From Fragum whitleyi (Eukaryota; Mollusca; Bivalvia; Cardiida; Cardiidae): 64,000 nucleotides of DNA. Location of the stretch: NCBI GenBank assembly GCA_948146395.1, contig OX411559.1, positions 28,178,708 to 28,242,707 of the forward strand. The letters are read 5' to 3'. Every line of letters begins with the position of its first letter. Within the stretch, counting starts at the first letter, position 1. The position numbers and the translations under genes are program-made. The notes beneath the pieces were generated by a model. That model was not told where the DNA came from and made no database searches. It saw only the letters and a list, made by a program, of their open reading frames with translations. Positions 47,680 to 58,209 of the stretch are shown here, piece by piece.

Positions 47680-48640
47680 GAGATCGGGGAGGATGTAAAA
47701 TAAGTAGTCATACTATAAATGAAATTTTTAAACATGACATTAAAACTCCTAAAAATAACCAAAAATACAACTATTTCAAGTAGCCGTTTAGCCTATTCTG
47801 CTTGTCCAGTAATTTACTAAGGTTATCTGAATTTGACAAGGGCACAAAATCAATTATTTCTAGGAAATTGCTGCACTAATAGTACTGTAATTGGTAGATG
47901 GCAAGACTGGTGAGACCTTAATATCTTCTGATTGTGAGCATAAAAAGAATCAAAGCGCTGAAAGCACTGGAGGTGGACGTTTCTGGTGGCTTTGTGGTGA
48001 AAATATAACGAGACGAAAAAGGGAACTATCCATGTACAAAGATGATAAATGTAAAATATATCGACCCAAGTACGCCGAGTTCAATCATTCATATCTTCAA
48101 AATACGCATGGAATATGACATTAACACCTTAGGTTTTTTTTTAATTTGTTTGTTTGTTTGTTTGTTTGTTTGTTTAAGAGATATGTGTGACCTGTCTAAC
48201 AAAAAAGGGAGCACCCGAAAAAGAATTCAAAAATTAGCTCGGTACTAGTACTGGTCAACCAGAGGTCGCATTTTCAATTGAGCGGTATTAGATTATTCTT
48301 TTTCTAAGTGTAGTGTATTGAATTAAATTTGAATTGCAAGACACTGTTTTTCTTGTGTTGATTCTTCTCATATTTTCCACGAAGCTTGATTAAAAATAGC
48401 ATAAATCCATAATGAGAAAACGAATTTTTCACTCAAAAACCGAATTTTCCTTATTGCGTTTAAAAGATATTATCAAGCGCGATTTTTCATCTTATCTAAT
48501 GAACATATCTCTGTTTATAAATTTATATACAGTGAAAGAACTAAAGGTATATAGCGAGCTAATGCAAATGTATCATCTGCTTCTATTTGCTTCAATTTAC
48601 CCGCAGATCACATTACCAAATAAGATTGCAGGGATGTTTA
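47680..48640. other. AT-rich stretch with a (TTTG)n microsatellite
   Basis: A (TTTG)n array of about 30 bp is at 48148-48176. Frames at 47891-48118, 48042-48248 and 48412-48690 show no motif. Confidence 0.4.
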
Positions 48641-48650
48641 TACACTACCT

Positions 48651-48748
48651 GTTGTCTCTTAGACAGCGGGCTATGAGTGCAGCCACCTAATTTTTGATCC
48701 CCCTAACACCAAGGGAAAAATCCAATAGGCTAATCACCGCCTTGTCTC
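48651..48748 (+). repeat. Dispersed repeat E, plus copy
   Basis: TTGTCTCTTAGACAGCGGGC at the left and TAATCACCGCCTTGTCTC at the right match the reverse complement of 58104-58207. The middle contains a CCCCC-type block and 'aagggaaaaatcc' in this copy. Confidence 0.65.
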
Positions 48749-48749
48749 T

Positions 48750-49235
48750 AAAAAACATTCTTGCGCGAAAGAAAGAACGCGTAGTATAGGATTGGCATTT
48801 GATTTCGTATTTAAGAGGAGCCTTTGAATAATCTACAAATTGTATAGAATGATTGTATAATGTCATTTTCAATATGCACAGTTGTCGTGCGGAGGTAAGT
48901 CTTGTAAAAAAGAAAATTGAACCAAAGTTGGCACTACTTTTTTGAAAAGCTATAAACAGCTGACAGGATTTTTCTCACGTACTAACACTGGTGGACGTAC
49001 AAACGTCCCGCAAAAATCGGTCTTACACTATGCCGTACCATTTCTCCTCCCTTTTTTTTTAAAGTTATATAATTAAATCATCCAAATAGAAATACCAGGA
49101 AGTCTTGTTGGTGATGGAATTTTTTCATAGAATCTACAATTAAACAATGTCTGTATATATAAAAAGGTTAATATACAAGTTGAACGCATAATTTGTCTTT
49201 TTCAGTCCATCTGTATCATCTAAGGAAATGTTCAC
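48750..49235. other. AT-rich stretch, nothing identified
   Basis: No supported features. Confidence 0.35.
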
Positions 49236-49351
49236 ACCCTTTGAGAATTTCAAAATTATGTTAATCATATTCCCCCGACTACATTTCGATTCTTCAAGTC
49301 GTGGGCAATTGACTCTGTAATTCGATTAAAGGAAATATCATCGTTAATGTT
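49236..49351 (+). repeat. Second copy of the 46952-47068 segment
   Basis: ATTCCCCCGACTACATTTCG, then ATTCTTCAAGTCGTGGGCAA and TTGACTCTGTAATTCGATTA, differing from the other copy by only a few bases and small indels. Two copies 2.3 kb apart in direct orientation. Confidence 0.85.
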
Positions 49352-49619
49352 CACGATTTCCGGCATAGCACAAAACATGAGGGACACTGTAAAATTTATT
49401 TCTTGGTTCACAGTCGTACCGTGGGGCTTTGTAGTTGCTAAAAAGATTCGTCTAAGATGGCGAAGAAGAATAGCAATAAAACATGAAAAGATTTTCTTTT
49501 TCTAAAACACGTGTAACCTTAATACGTTACTTCTATTAAAAACCAAATTAGTTTTTTGCTCCTATTTTTGTTCAAAACAAATATCATCGCCGATCATCCA
49601 TAATAACACAGGAAAGAAT

Positions 49620-50310
49620 TCAATTTCATCAAAAACTGGTTACCATGGTTACATAAAGGCCCAAAATGGCCAAAAATCTAAGAAAAAAAACTTCTCCTCC
49701 TAAACCACTTGGCCAATCAAGCTGAAACTTGGCAGGGATGTTCCTTGGGTAAAGCTCTTCAAAAGTTGTTAAAAGAATTTAAATTCATCAAAAACTCTAG
49801 TTTCCATAGTAACGGAAAGTCTGAAAAATGACCGAAATTGGCTGAAGATATATGAAGATCTCCTCCTAAATCACTTGGCCAATCATTGTGAAAATTGGTT
49901 GGAATGTTCCTTGGGTGAAGCTCTTCAAATTTTTTTTTAAAGAATTCAATTTCATCAAAAGCTCTGATTGCCATGTTAACGGAATGTCTGAAAAATAGCC
50001 GAAAATGGCTGATAATATTAGAAAAAAATTTTCTTCTCCCGAACCAATTGTCCAATTAAGCTGAAACTTGGCAGGGATGATCTTTGGGTCAAGTTCTTCA
50101 AAAGTTGTTAAATAATTTATTTCATCAAAAACTCTGGTTGCCATGGTAACGGAATGTCTGAAAAATGGCATAAATTGCCAAAAATCTTAGAACCGTTGGC
50201 AAATTATTTTCCTCCTTAACCATAAGGCCAATCAAATTTAACTTAACATGGATGTTCTTAACGTGTTTGTCTACTAAAGTTGTTAAATGAATTTGCCATG
50301 GTAAGAGAAA
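49620..50310 (+). repeat. ~165-bp tandem array, four units plus a partial fifth
   Basis: The anchor TTCATCAAAAxCTxxxTTxC begins near 49625, 49784, 49951 and 50121 (spacings 159, 167, 170). Each unit continues GCCATGGTAACGGAATGTCTGAAAAATGxC, 'tctcctcctaaaccacttggccaatcaagctgaaacttggcagggatgttccttgggtaaagctcttcaaa'. A decayed partial copy ends near 50310. Unit length is in the nucleosomal satellite range. Minus-strand frames across it (49759-50171) are repeat artefacts. Confidence 0.9.
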
Positions 50311-50675
50311 AGTTGAAAATTTATGAAAATTTAAAAAATTAAACTGCAGTAGGACGAAATTTAACCACCCTAAAATGAACATCAAACAAATTCTAGTATT
50401 CATAACATGGTTGAAAAATTATGAGTGACTTACTCAGATGAGCGATATAGGACCATCATAGTCCTCTTGTTTTAGTGTTTTCCCCAAAACACACACTGAC
50501 CTCAGACCAAAGAAAAGTTTTCGAGAAACCAGCGCGAACAAAAGATGAAATTTCTGATAAAAGGTCATTCAGGATCTTTCGGTTCGTTATCAGCTTATGT
50601 GGGACATTTATTCTAAATACATGTATATGAGCATTGTCATACAAACAGTGTAGTTACGGCAAAAAAGCATATGAA

Positions 50676-51060
50676 TTTCGCAGCCGAGTCCGGTAAACTT
50701 TTCCATCTCAAGTCACCTGTCATCTATTCTGTTTATCCTGTTTTAATCTGTTTTCAAGTCTATAAGATATTATTATACGAAAATTTAATCGGCCCCGATT
50801 TACCACACCGACTGCTCATCATAAGGGTGAATGGCTGGATGGGGTGGGGTGATCGCATTCGGCTAAATTTCTCGATATTTGTAACTATTTCTGGTGCAAT
50901 AGTGCATAAATTGAGACTAGATGCAAGGCTACTATCTGAGATATCTCCCTCGGTCGTATACAATCTGCGTTGAATCCATCCTGATAAATGTTGAACATCC
51001 TGACAGTTTTCGAGGTTAAATGTAAACACGCAAGTTAAGCTTCGTTGCATTTTTATAGAT
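50676..51060 (+). repeat. Dispersed repeat D, copy 2
   Basis: Partner of 44450-45010 (see that entry): 'cagccgagtccggtaaacttttccatctcaagtcacctgtcat', 'accgactgctcatcataagggtgaatgg', 'tagatgcaaggctactatc', 'gaggttaaatgtaaacacgcaagttaagc'. The overlapping 100-codon frames on both strands are repeat-derived. Confidence 0.7.
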
Positions 51061-51375
51061 TCCGTCATCTGTAATGTACTACGTCATCAATGTGTCGCGA
51101 TTCGATTTTTAGAAATAAAAGAATCGAGTGAAATATTTCAAACACTCGGAAATTGATACTCAATTTAAAAGAAAAAAAGTAGGCGAGGACCTTTTTCTAG
51201 CCCTAACAGCCGCAAAAGAAGATCCTACAGTATATAGCTGTCACCTGATCAAGTGAACTGATATCAACAAGTTTATCATACCCCTTTTACCAGGCAATAT
51301 TTGGCAATTTCTCTCGATCAAATTATCTACCCGACATTACATGAGCATTTTTGACATGTCAAAAATATTCTGGTA

Positions 51376-51512
51376 GGAAGCCCGATCGATGCCGACCACA
51401 CTCGATCCCCCCCCCCCCCGACCTGTACTCGATCGCTTCCCGACCAAGCTCGATCACTACTCGATCGTTTGATCGGGCTCGACCGAGCTGATGGGATCGG
51501 CAGTGGGAACAT
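51376..51512. mobile_element. CpG-iterated element (CTCGATC/CCGACC motif)
   Basis: In about 115 bp the words CCGATCGA, CCGACC, CTCGATC, CCGACC, CTCGATCG, CCGACC, CTCGATC, CTCGATCG, GATCGGGCTCGACCGAG and GATCGG follow each other at 8-12-bp spacing, interrupted by a C run (51406-51419). The right edge reads CAGTGGGAACATAG, which resembles the CAGTGGGAACGGGGCTTA end of the 59-kb element. The left end is not defined, and no gene is encoded. Confidence 0.45.
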
Positions 51513-51514
51513 AG

Positions 51515-52263
51515 CATTACGAAACACCATGAAATAACTGTATACTGTTACATCGCAGAGACTGTCACATGCATGTAGTTCAAAAGCAGAAGGTGATTAA
51601 AATTGGATTCTCACTCAAAATGGAGTTGTACATAAGCGACTTTTAATAGTACCATTTGTAAATGTCATAATGTCGCATGGTCCAGACCATAACAATATCA
51701 TAACTTATTCATGTTACGTTTGTAAACATCAATAATTAATACTTCAGATTTTCCCTTTTATTAATGGATAAAGAAAGAAAGAAAAAAAAAGAAAATGTTT
51801 ATTCGTGAAGTTAATTTTAGACAAATTTAAAATGACGCACGCATTCATAAAGTCCAAGCCTGTTTCATGAGGTTTCATGAGAAATTCTTGGACAGTCTAA
51901 ATATTTCTTCCAACAATGGGCTATTGAACAAATCATTTTTACCAAAATAGCACTAATCTATCATATCAAGTTTCAAGCAGATAAGTCAATGTTCTTGAAG
52001 AGATTAAGATTGCGGTCAATTTAGTCGGACGCGGACATAAATTACAAAAAATCTTATAAAGTCTTTCATGAATATAGGCCTACTGATCAAACACGCGAAC
52101 ATTTAAGAATATGTAATTTTATTACTTTATCATCAAATTATTCAACTTTTTGTAAAGGGGTTTTGATTAAGGTCCCTACATGAATTTGATCGCTAAATTG
52201 GGGTAGTGCATCTACGGAATGAACTTTAAATTCAAAAAGTATGCTCCTTTCCCGATAGATCAA
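51515..52263. other. AT-rich stretch, nothing identified
   Basis: No supported features. Confidence 0.35.
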
Positions 52264-52469
52264 CGGCAGCACTCATCTTTTCCGACTATTCGGGTTTCCG
52301 ACCATTTAACCGAAGACCTATGTGGGATAGCAGTTGGAGGTTAAGAAAGGTATTTATCGTTGAATGGTATGATAACTACCAGGAATCATTTGTCAGGTGC
52401 TTCACTCGACGCTGTATGACAGCATAATTTGAAAAAGGCTGTGCTGCAAAACCCCATACAAACAAACAC
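52264..52469 (+). mobile_element. 5'-truncated SINE fragment
   Basis: GGCAGCACTCATCTTTTCCGACTA, 'gacctatgtgggatagcagttggagg', 'taccaggaatc', then GCTGCAAAACCCCATACAAA and a CAAACA tail match the 24.9-kb SINE body and 3' end. Only a trace of the tRNA-like head may remain. Confidence 0.75.
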
Positions 52470-55393
52470 TTTTTTCCCGATAGAACATTTAGATTATTTT
52501 GAAACAAAATACCACTGTACCTGACTGTGAATATATCCGTGAAAAGATATTTCCGATAATATCGTTAAAACTCTCAGTGTTAAATACATCTAACTGATCA
52601 CTGGTGAATTAGTGAAACAAAGTCCATATGTAACAATAGACATAAACACAATATTCTCTGTCCTACACTCTCGCCTAAATTGACAATGAAACAAAACATG
52701 CCCTTCGTGGCAAATTAGTTGTGACAAACAAAGATTTTTTCTTCTTTAATTACAAACTATAGTTCCGCAAGAAAGAGTGAGGTTTGAGAATCCGTTATCT
52801 CCTATTATTATTAATGTAAAATTGATCTTTGATCACTCACTTGAAATTACTGGTCTATACCTGCTGCAGTATTCTTCACGAAATGTTTGTTGTTGTTCCT
52901 TGGCTATGATAAAGACTCCATTATTGATGCACGTAATTCCAGCAGATGAGACCGAAACTCATGAATAATAGTAAACTGTTTTGAATTCCATGATTTTTTT
53001 TCGAATATATTTTCGTTAAAAAAATCCAAGATTTTTTTTTGTTTTTCGTAACGGTACATATTGTCTTATTCTGCACTGTAAATCCAGTACACTCCTATTA
53101 TTAGTTTTTGAAATTGAATTGTTGGAAAAATTTCAAACTTTGGCAATAATGTATGAGTGTATCTTCCTGGAAATGACTATTTACATAAAAAAATGAAATC
53201 AAAACCAACATGTACATTTTAAATCACAAAACCCGATTTAAAAATCCCAATTATTTACGGAACGAAACGATTAGTTTTATTTCATGTCCGGAATTAGTTC
53301 TACTCCATGTCTGCGTACTCAATCTACCAGTATATCGGTTAATAATTGATAGCGATACGCCTCTATGGACGCGATTCAATGACACACTGTGACATTTTTA
53401 TACAGGGCCTGTTGCATTGTGAAATTGGTTTAAAGTTGTGTGGGAAGCAATACGAATAGGAATTATGAATGATCTTTTTAAATAGTTCTGCGCGATTATT
53501 GCATCGTAGAATATCATTTTCATTCTTTTGTATACTCTACACTGGGAATAAAGTAAACGATAATAACAAGATTCGACTGACGTTTGAAAAAAAAACCAGA
53601 AGCCAAATGTGACATTTCCAGAACTTTCACAACAGTCGGTTCATTAAAATTACAATCCCATTTATTTAGCTTATCACGCTGTACATCGTTCTGAGTGAAG
53701 ATAGGCATTTGCTCAAAGGTTTTTTTTTTTTTAATTTCATAAGATTACCATCAATTATTCTCAATGCACCGTGTGTTTGTCAAGGAGGCTGTATATTTGC
53801 GCTAAACACGAATGAAAATGTCGTCTGACACAAATTAAATAAAGGTATGACCATCATTCTGGTTGCAATCGTTTTCTGAACTTACATAGAGTTGAGTTTA
53901 CGACATTTTTTAACCTCTGCCTTGCGTAAATTTAAATACGACATTCACTTCTTTTCTTTCCTTTTTACTTCTATCGGTTATTTACTTAGGATTTTTTAAA
54001 AGCCGAAATACGATATCTTACATATTTGACTCCATCATATCAACATAAAACATAAATCATTTATAATTTCATTTCTCTATCTAAAACACAACTGGTGTGG
54101 TACGTGTCTACGAACCGGTTCAATAGCGGGACACGCATTAACCTAGAATCAAGATACCTAATTTATTCCGAGAATTTTCACAGATTTACCATTCTGTATA
54201 TCAAACCCATTAGTCCTCATCCCACACTTGTTTCAAAAGCTGATAACAAATTGGCAAGTTTACGACTTGTCTTTCTACGATCGTTTGGTTGGTGAATGGT
54301 CTAATAGCGCGTCTTGTTCCGTGAACTGCAAACAACATTAAAGGTTGGCTTCTGCTAAACAGACATTGGTGTAATAGTTTCATAAAGATGCGTGCCATGA
54401 AACGAATAGATGGAAACACATATCAAAATACCATATCATTCAACATTCACCATTGGCATATAAGACAGTTTCTAGATCATTTGAGTTTTTCTTGCGAAAT
54501 CAACTAAAGTGATCTGTTATGTTTGTAAATAGAAATTTTCAATAAATTATGACTATTGTAATCATTATCAAGATAAAGATAGATGCAAAATAATAAGGGG
54601 CTCTTAAAAACAATAAGAAAATCATGGGCAATTCCATCTGCTAAAAAATAAGATAGTGGTAAATGGACACTAAAATTACCCCAAAACTGAGTATTTTTCT
54701 GAGTAAAATATGCGTATAACCTACTATTGAGAGGTCTATGAAGCTAATGACCGTCACTACTTTTAACAGCTCGATATCTGTGAAATTGATCTTTGCTGTA
54801 ATGGATACATGTCGTATAAATGTTACATGATGTTTCGCTCAATTAAAAAGATAAGTGCTCACTAATAGAACATCCTTTTTCAGAATTATTATATTTACCG
54901 AGCTATTTTCAAACAGAGCTGTAAAATTTACAACAAATTCGAATCCATAAAGTATAAAATCTCATAGAGAACGGTTCCTGACCAGTTGTACCCCTTTACA
55001 TTTGGTTCTTATCTCGACCACCAAATTCAGATATATCTTATCTTGTTCCCATTCGTGGCCCATCACACGAAAAGGGACCATTTCCGAACTTCGTAAAATA
55101 AATGTTTGGAAGCAGGATTGGATGCAGCAAAGGTCAACAAAAAGGTAGATTTCGGAAATAATTACAAAGCAAGAAAGAATAATCATTCTAGATACGGAAA
55201 TTTTGTTATTTGCGAAATTTTTCGACTATGGTCAGTCATTGTAGATCGCAGAAAGGGTACCAGCTTTATCCATCCAAATGCATGTAAAGCGGGGAATCAA
55301 TTCTAAAAGGATGGCGGAATTTCTAGAAATGTGAAAGATTACAGCAACGGGAAAACATGTGTTAAAAATATAACAGATGATTTCATATGCACG
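52470..55393. other. Long AT-rich stretch, nothing firmly identified; small 4.5-kb-family remnant near its end
   Basis: Open frames at 52777-52968, 53210-53392, 53520-53708, 54095-54419 and 54962-55306 are short, overlapping or motif-free. Near 55265-55315, 'atgcatgtaaagcggggaatcaattc' followed by 'ggatgg' is probably a remnant of the foldback family at 4525-4690. Confidence 0.35.
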
Positions 55394-55401
55394 TCGAAAG
55401 T

Positions 55402-55653
55402 GTGCTTGTTTGTATAGGGTTTAACACTACTTTAAACAGTATTGCAGTTATATTGATGTACCTTAGCATAGCTTCACGTCGCTTCTCACACCAGGAAAAC
55501 CACAACATTTCATCCGGGTCTACAGCTGCTTATCTCACTAAGGGCGTACTTCTTATCATACACCCATTGCCAGGAGACAAATGACTCGTGTCACATTGAC
55601 GTTTGTCGGGGTTCGAACTCACGACCCAAGGTTTGACAGCTACATGCGGTAGA
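55402..55653 (-). mobile_element. Second SINE type, flanked by TCGAAAGT
   Basis: Flanked by TCGAAAGT at 55394-55401 and 55654-55661. The minus strand has a tRNA-like B box (GAGTTCGAACCCC) shortly after the 5' end, a body unlike that of the 24.9-kb SINE except for TGTGAGAA, and a 3' end reading GTAGTGTTAAACCCTATACA, AACAAG. The 3' segment is homologous to that of the first SINE (ACTGxxxAxAGxGGCGTxAAACCC), so the two types share a tail but have different heads and bodies. Length is 252 bp. Confidence 0.8.
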
Positions 55654-55664
55654 TCGAAAGTACA

Positions 55665-56680
55665 ATAAAATTATCAAAGAAAATAAAAGCGCTACTCGTT
55701 TTAAATTCGTCTGCAATCGTATCCATACACATGCAATTTTAAGTGATTTCATTTCAATCTTACATGCCTGTTCTTGCATGAAATCAAAATTAGATTTAAG
55801 AGATTGGGTTCAGCTAGAAATCGTTTTGAAGCTCCACATTCATTCACCTTTGAATCTGATGTCATCAAAAATAGCCTATAAATTAATTTTGCTGAGTAAG
55901 GAGCACCGAGAAAACAAAAAAAGGACAAAATGAAAATTCTCCTCAAATGAAACTTCATTTTACACCAAGATATTAATCGATTATCTTTAATAGATTTTTT
56001 TACACGTCTTAATTTTATCAGTTAAGCGACACTATCGACAAATACAACAGACCAATAAAGTCATTGATATAGACAGACACTGTAACGATGATGATATCTG
56101 TGTTCAAAATTTCTCATAATGGTGAATAAAACATTACAATTAGGATTCTAATAATGGCGTTCATGTTGCTGCTTGCGATTGATTTTAAGTTACATGTCGT
56201 TTAACATTTAGCGGTCTTCTAAAGGACCTCTGACAATCTGTCCTACATTCAAGATAACATTTAAAACTGTTAGAACTTGATCCCGCCTTGCACGTTTGTA
56301 TACGTTTAAAGCAGGGTTACATTTCGCGAACGATTTGCGAACGTATTCATTCTGACTGTGAAACAGACTTAAAAAGAAAGTCGCATGACCACAAAATATG
56401 CTTCACATTTACAAGTACCTGAAAGTTCACAACCACATTTTTCTTTCTGTCAAAATGTTTACTTTAACATCAATAAACTTTCCACCATACATGATTTGTC
56501 GTCTGAAAAGGCCTGTCCGTGTATCATATATTGAGGCTACCGCCGAGAACAAAGGATATGCAGCAGACGTATTACAATTAGATTAGAGACTTTTCCATTA
56601 GCCGTCTTATACTGGTGAAATGCATCATGTCATCCTTTTTGTTTATGTAAATAAGAATTCTCTTTCTCACATAGCTTCCC
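55665..56680. other. AT-rich stretch with a decayed foldback core
   Basis: At 56281-56320, CCCGCCTTGCACGTTTGTAT followed by ACGTTTAAAGCAGGG is an imperfect inverted repeat related to the 4.5-kb element core. No gene recognised. Confidence 0.4.
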
Positions 56681-56681
56681 T

Positions 56682-56846
56682 GGGGCCCGTTTTACTAAAC
56701 ATCTTACGATAGTCTTTTTGCGTAAGTTGAAAATTAAAGTTCCTTCTACAGTAGTACCTTTATATGGAATTCTGCCATGCATCATCTCATTGGAATCGTC
56801 TTCTAAAGACGATTCCAATGAGATATTGCAAGAGAGTATCTTATAT

Positions 56847-56880
<34 letters not shown>

Positions 56881-57112
56881 TAATAATAACTTTATTTAGC
56901 GAAGGTAGCTTATTAAGATGACATAGTACATAAAACAATAGTACAGTGATTTACTTATTTTCAATAAGGCCTTCGGTTAACCGTGAAATTCAAGAAATAG
57001 TCATTCTTACATTACACACACACAAGCAGATGTACACCGACACGCGCACGCACACACACATGAATGAAAACAATTGGTACGATTTGCGATTTTGACTTAC
57101 GATTAATACTGG
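56682..57112. mobile_element. Hairpin MITE, copy 1, interrupted by a LINE tail
   Basis: The left end GGGGCCCGTTTTACTAAACA, TCTTACG matches the inverted ends of copy 2 (57744-57973). At 56786-56824 a perfect 18-bp stem (TCTCATTGGAATCGTCTT) closes on a 3-nt loop. The element is split after TTGAA at 56850 by a 210-bp insertion and resumes at 57061 with TGAATGAAAA ... GCGATTTTGACTTACGAT. The right TIR is lost after about 57100. Confidence 0.8.
56851..57060 (-). mobile_element. LINE 3'-end insertion with TGAA target duplication
   Basis: It begins with a (TAA)n array (56851-56889), which is the tail on the minus strand, preceded there by CGCTAAATAAAGTTATTATT. This matches the LINE fragment at 18902-19605 (CTATAAATAAAGTTATTATT). 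The other end is CA-rich. TGAA occurs at 56847-56850 and 57061-57064, and the uninterrupted paralogue (57744-57973) has a single TTGAATGAAA at this position, so both junctions are fixed exactly. Heavily 5' truncated, no coding part. Confidence 0.8.
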
Positions 57113-57743
57113 TCTTCCATTGTCAAAAAACAAAGCTGTTTCTGTGAGAAAAGGCATTTGAGAAAAACTTACATTTTCCTCGTCTTAAATAGAAAAAGCT
57201 ATTATGCTTGCGAAGTTTGGTACTGTATTTATTGCGTTTTAAAGCAATGGACAGGATAGCCCATCATTCTAAAGTAATCTACAGTAATTGATTTCGGTAT
57301 AGATCTAATAGATTATCTCATAATGCTTGGAACTGTTTTATTCTATGACAGCTCATACTATTATTGACCTATAATGCTGCATTTGGACCTGTAGGACATT
57401 CCTAATAATATAAAGAATACATGTATAATTATAACATTCGTCTATTATCAGTAACAAACTTTATCATTTACCCAAACTTTTTTCCATACATTTCCACACA
57501 TTAAAGTTTGAGCTTGCAGATACTTGGTATTATTGCGAACAAAAACGTCCATGAAAATTCTTCAAAATCAGTATTCTGATATTTGCTTTTAACGATTAAT
57601 GGCATTCAATTACAACTGATTTTTGGTGGACGTTTCCATGTCTACCAGTATTGGTGCGCGAGAAAACCCCGGTCAGATGGTAATAGCATTTCAAAAAAAG
57701 TATTTCTAACTTTTCTTTAAGACTTGTTTACGCCAGAAACCTG
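57113..57743. other. AT-rich stretch, nothing identified
   Basis: No supported features. Confidence 0.35.
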
Positions 57744-57973
57744 TGACCTGTTTTACTAAACATCTTACGGTCAGAAATGAAAGTTGCTTCTACAGCAGAA
57801 ACTAAATATGGAATTCTGCAATGCATTGTCCCATTTGAATCGTCTTCGTCTTCTCAAGACGATTCAAATGAGATATTGCAATAGAGAATCGCACATTGAA
57901 TGAAACACTAAGTACGATTCGTGATTTTGACTTACGATCATTTTTTCGTAAGACATTTAGTAAAACGGACCCC
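57744..57973. mobile_element. Hairpin MITE, copy 2 (intact, ~230 bp)
   Basis: The ends are inverted: CCTGTTTTACTAAACATCTT on the left, and on the right (reverse complement) GTCCGTTTTACTAAATGTCTT. CCTGTG occurs at both edges and may be the target duplication. A central stem ATTTGAATCGTCTT / AAGACGATTCAAAT is retained with a larger loop. Compared with copy 1 (ATTGGAATCGTCTT / AAGACGATTCCAAT), both stem strands changed together. Confidence 0.8.
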
Positions 57974-58103
57974 TGTGCATTTTTTAAAATGATATTATAT
58001 ACAAGAATTCTATAGAATTTGTAGATTATTCAAAGATTAATTTTAAATGCGAAATCAGCCGTCAATCCTAGACCTCACATTTAAACTTAATCGAAAGAAA
58101 GTT

Positions 58104-58207
58104 ACAAGGCGGTGATTCGCCAATTGGGGTTTTACCGTGGTTTGAAGGGGGGGGGGGGGGAGGCAAAGTGGTTGATCTTGCAGTCCGCTGTCTAAGAGAC
58201 AACGGGT
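58104..58207 (-). repeat. Dispersed repeat E, minus copy
   Basis: Reverse complement of 48651-48748: TTGTCTCTTAGACAGCGGAC ... CCCCCC ... AATCACCGCCTTGTAAC. This copy contains a G run (58147-58160 on the plus strand). Confidence 0.65.
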
Positions 58208-58209
58208 AA

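Noticed and set aside
55600..55653. tRNA gene suggested by GAGTTCGAACCCC
   Set aside because: It is the B box of a SINE with an A-box region too diverged for a tRNA, a tail and flanking TCGAAAGT duplications.
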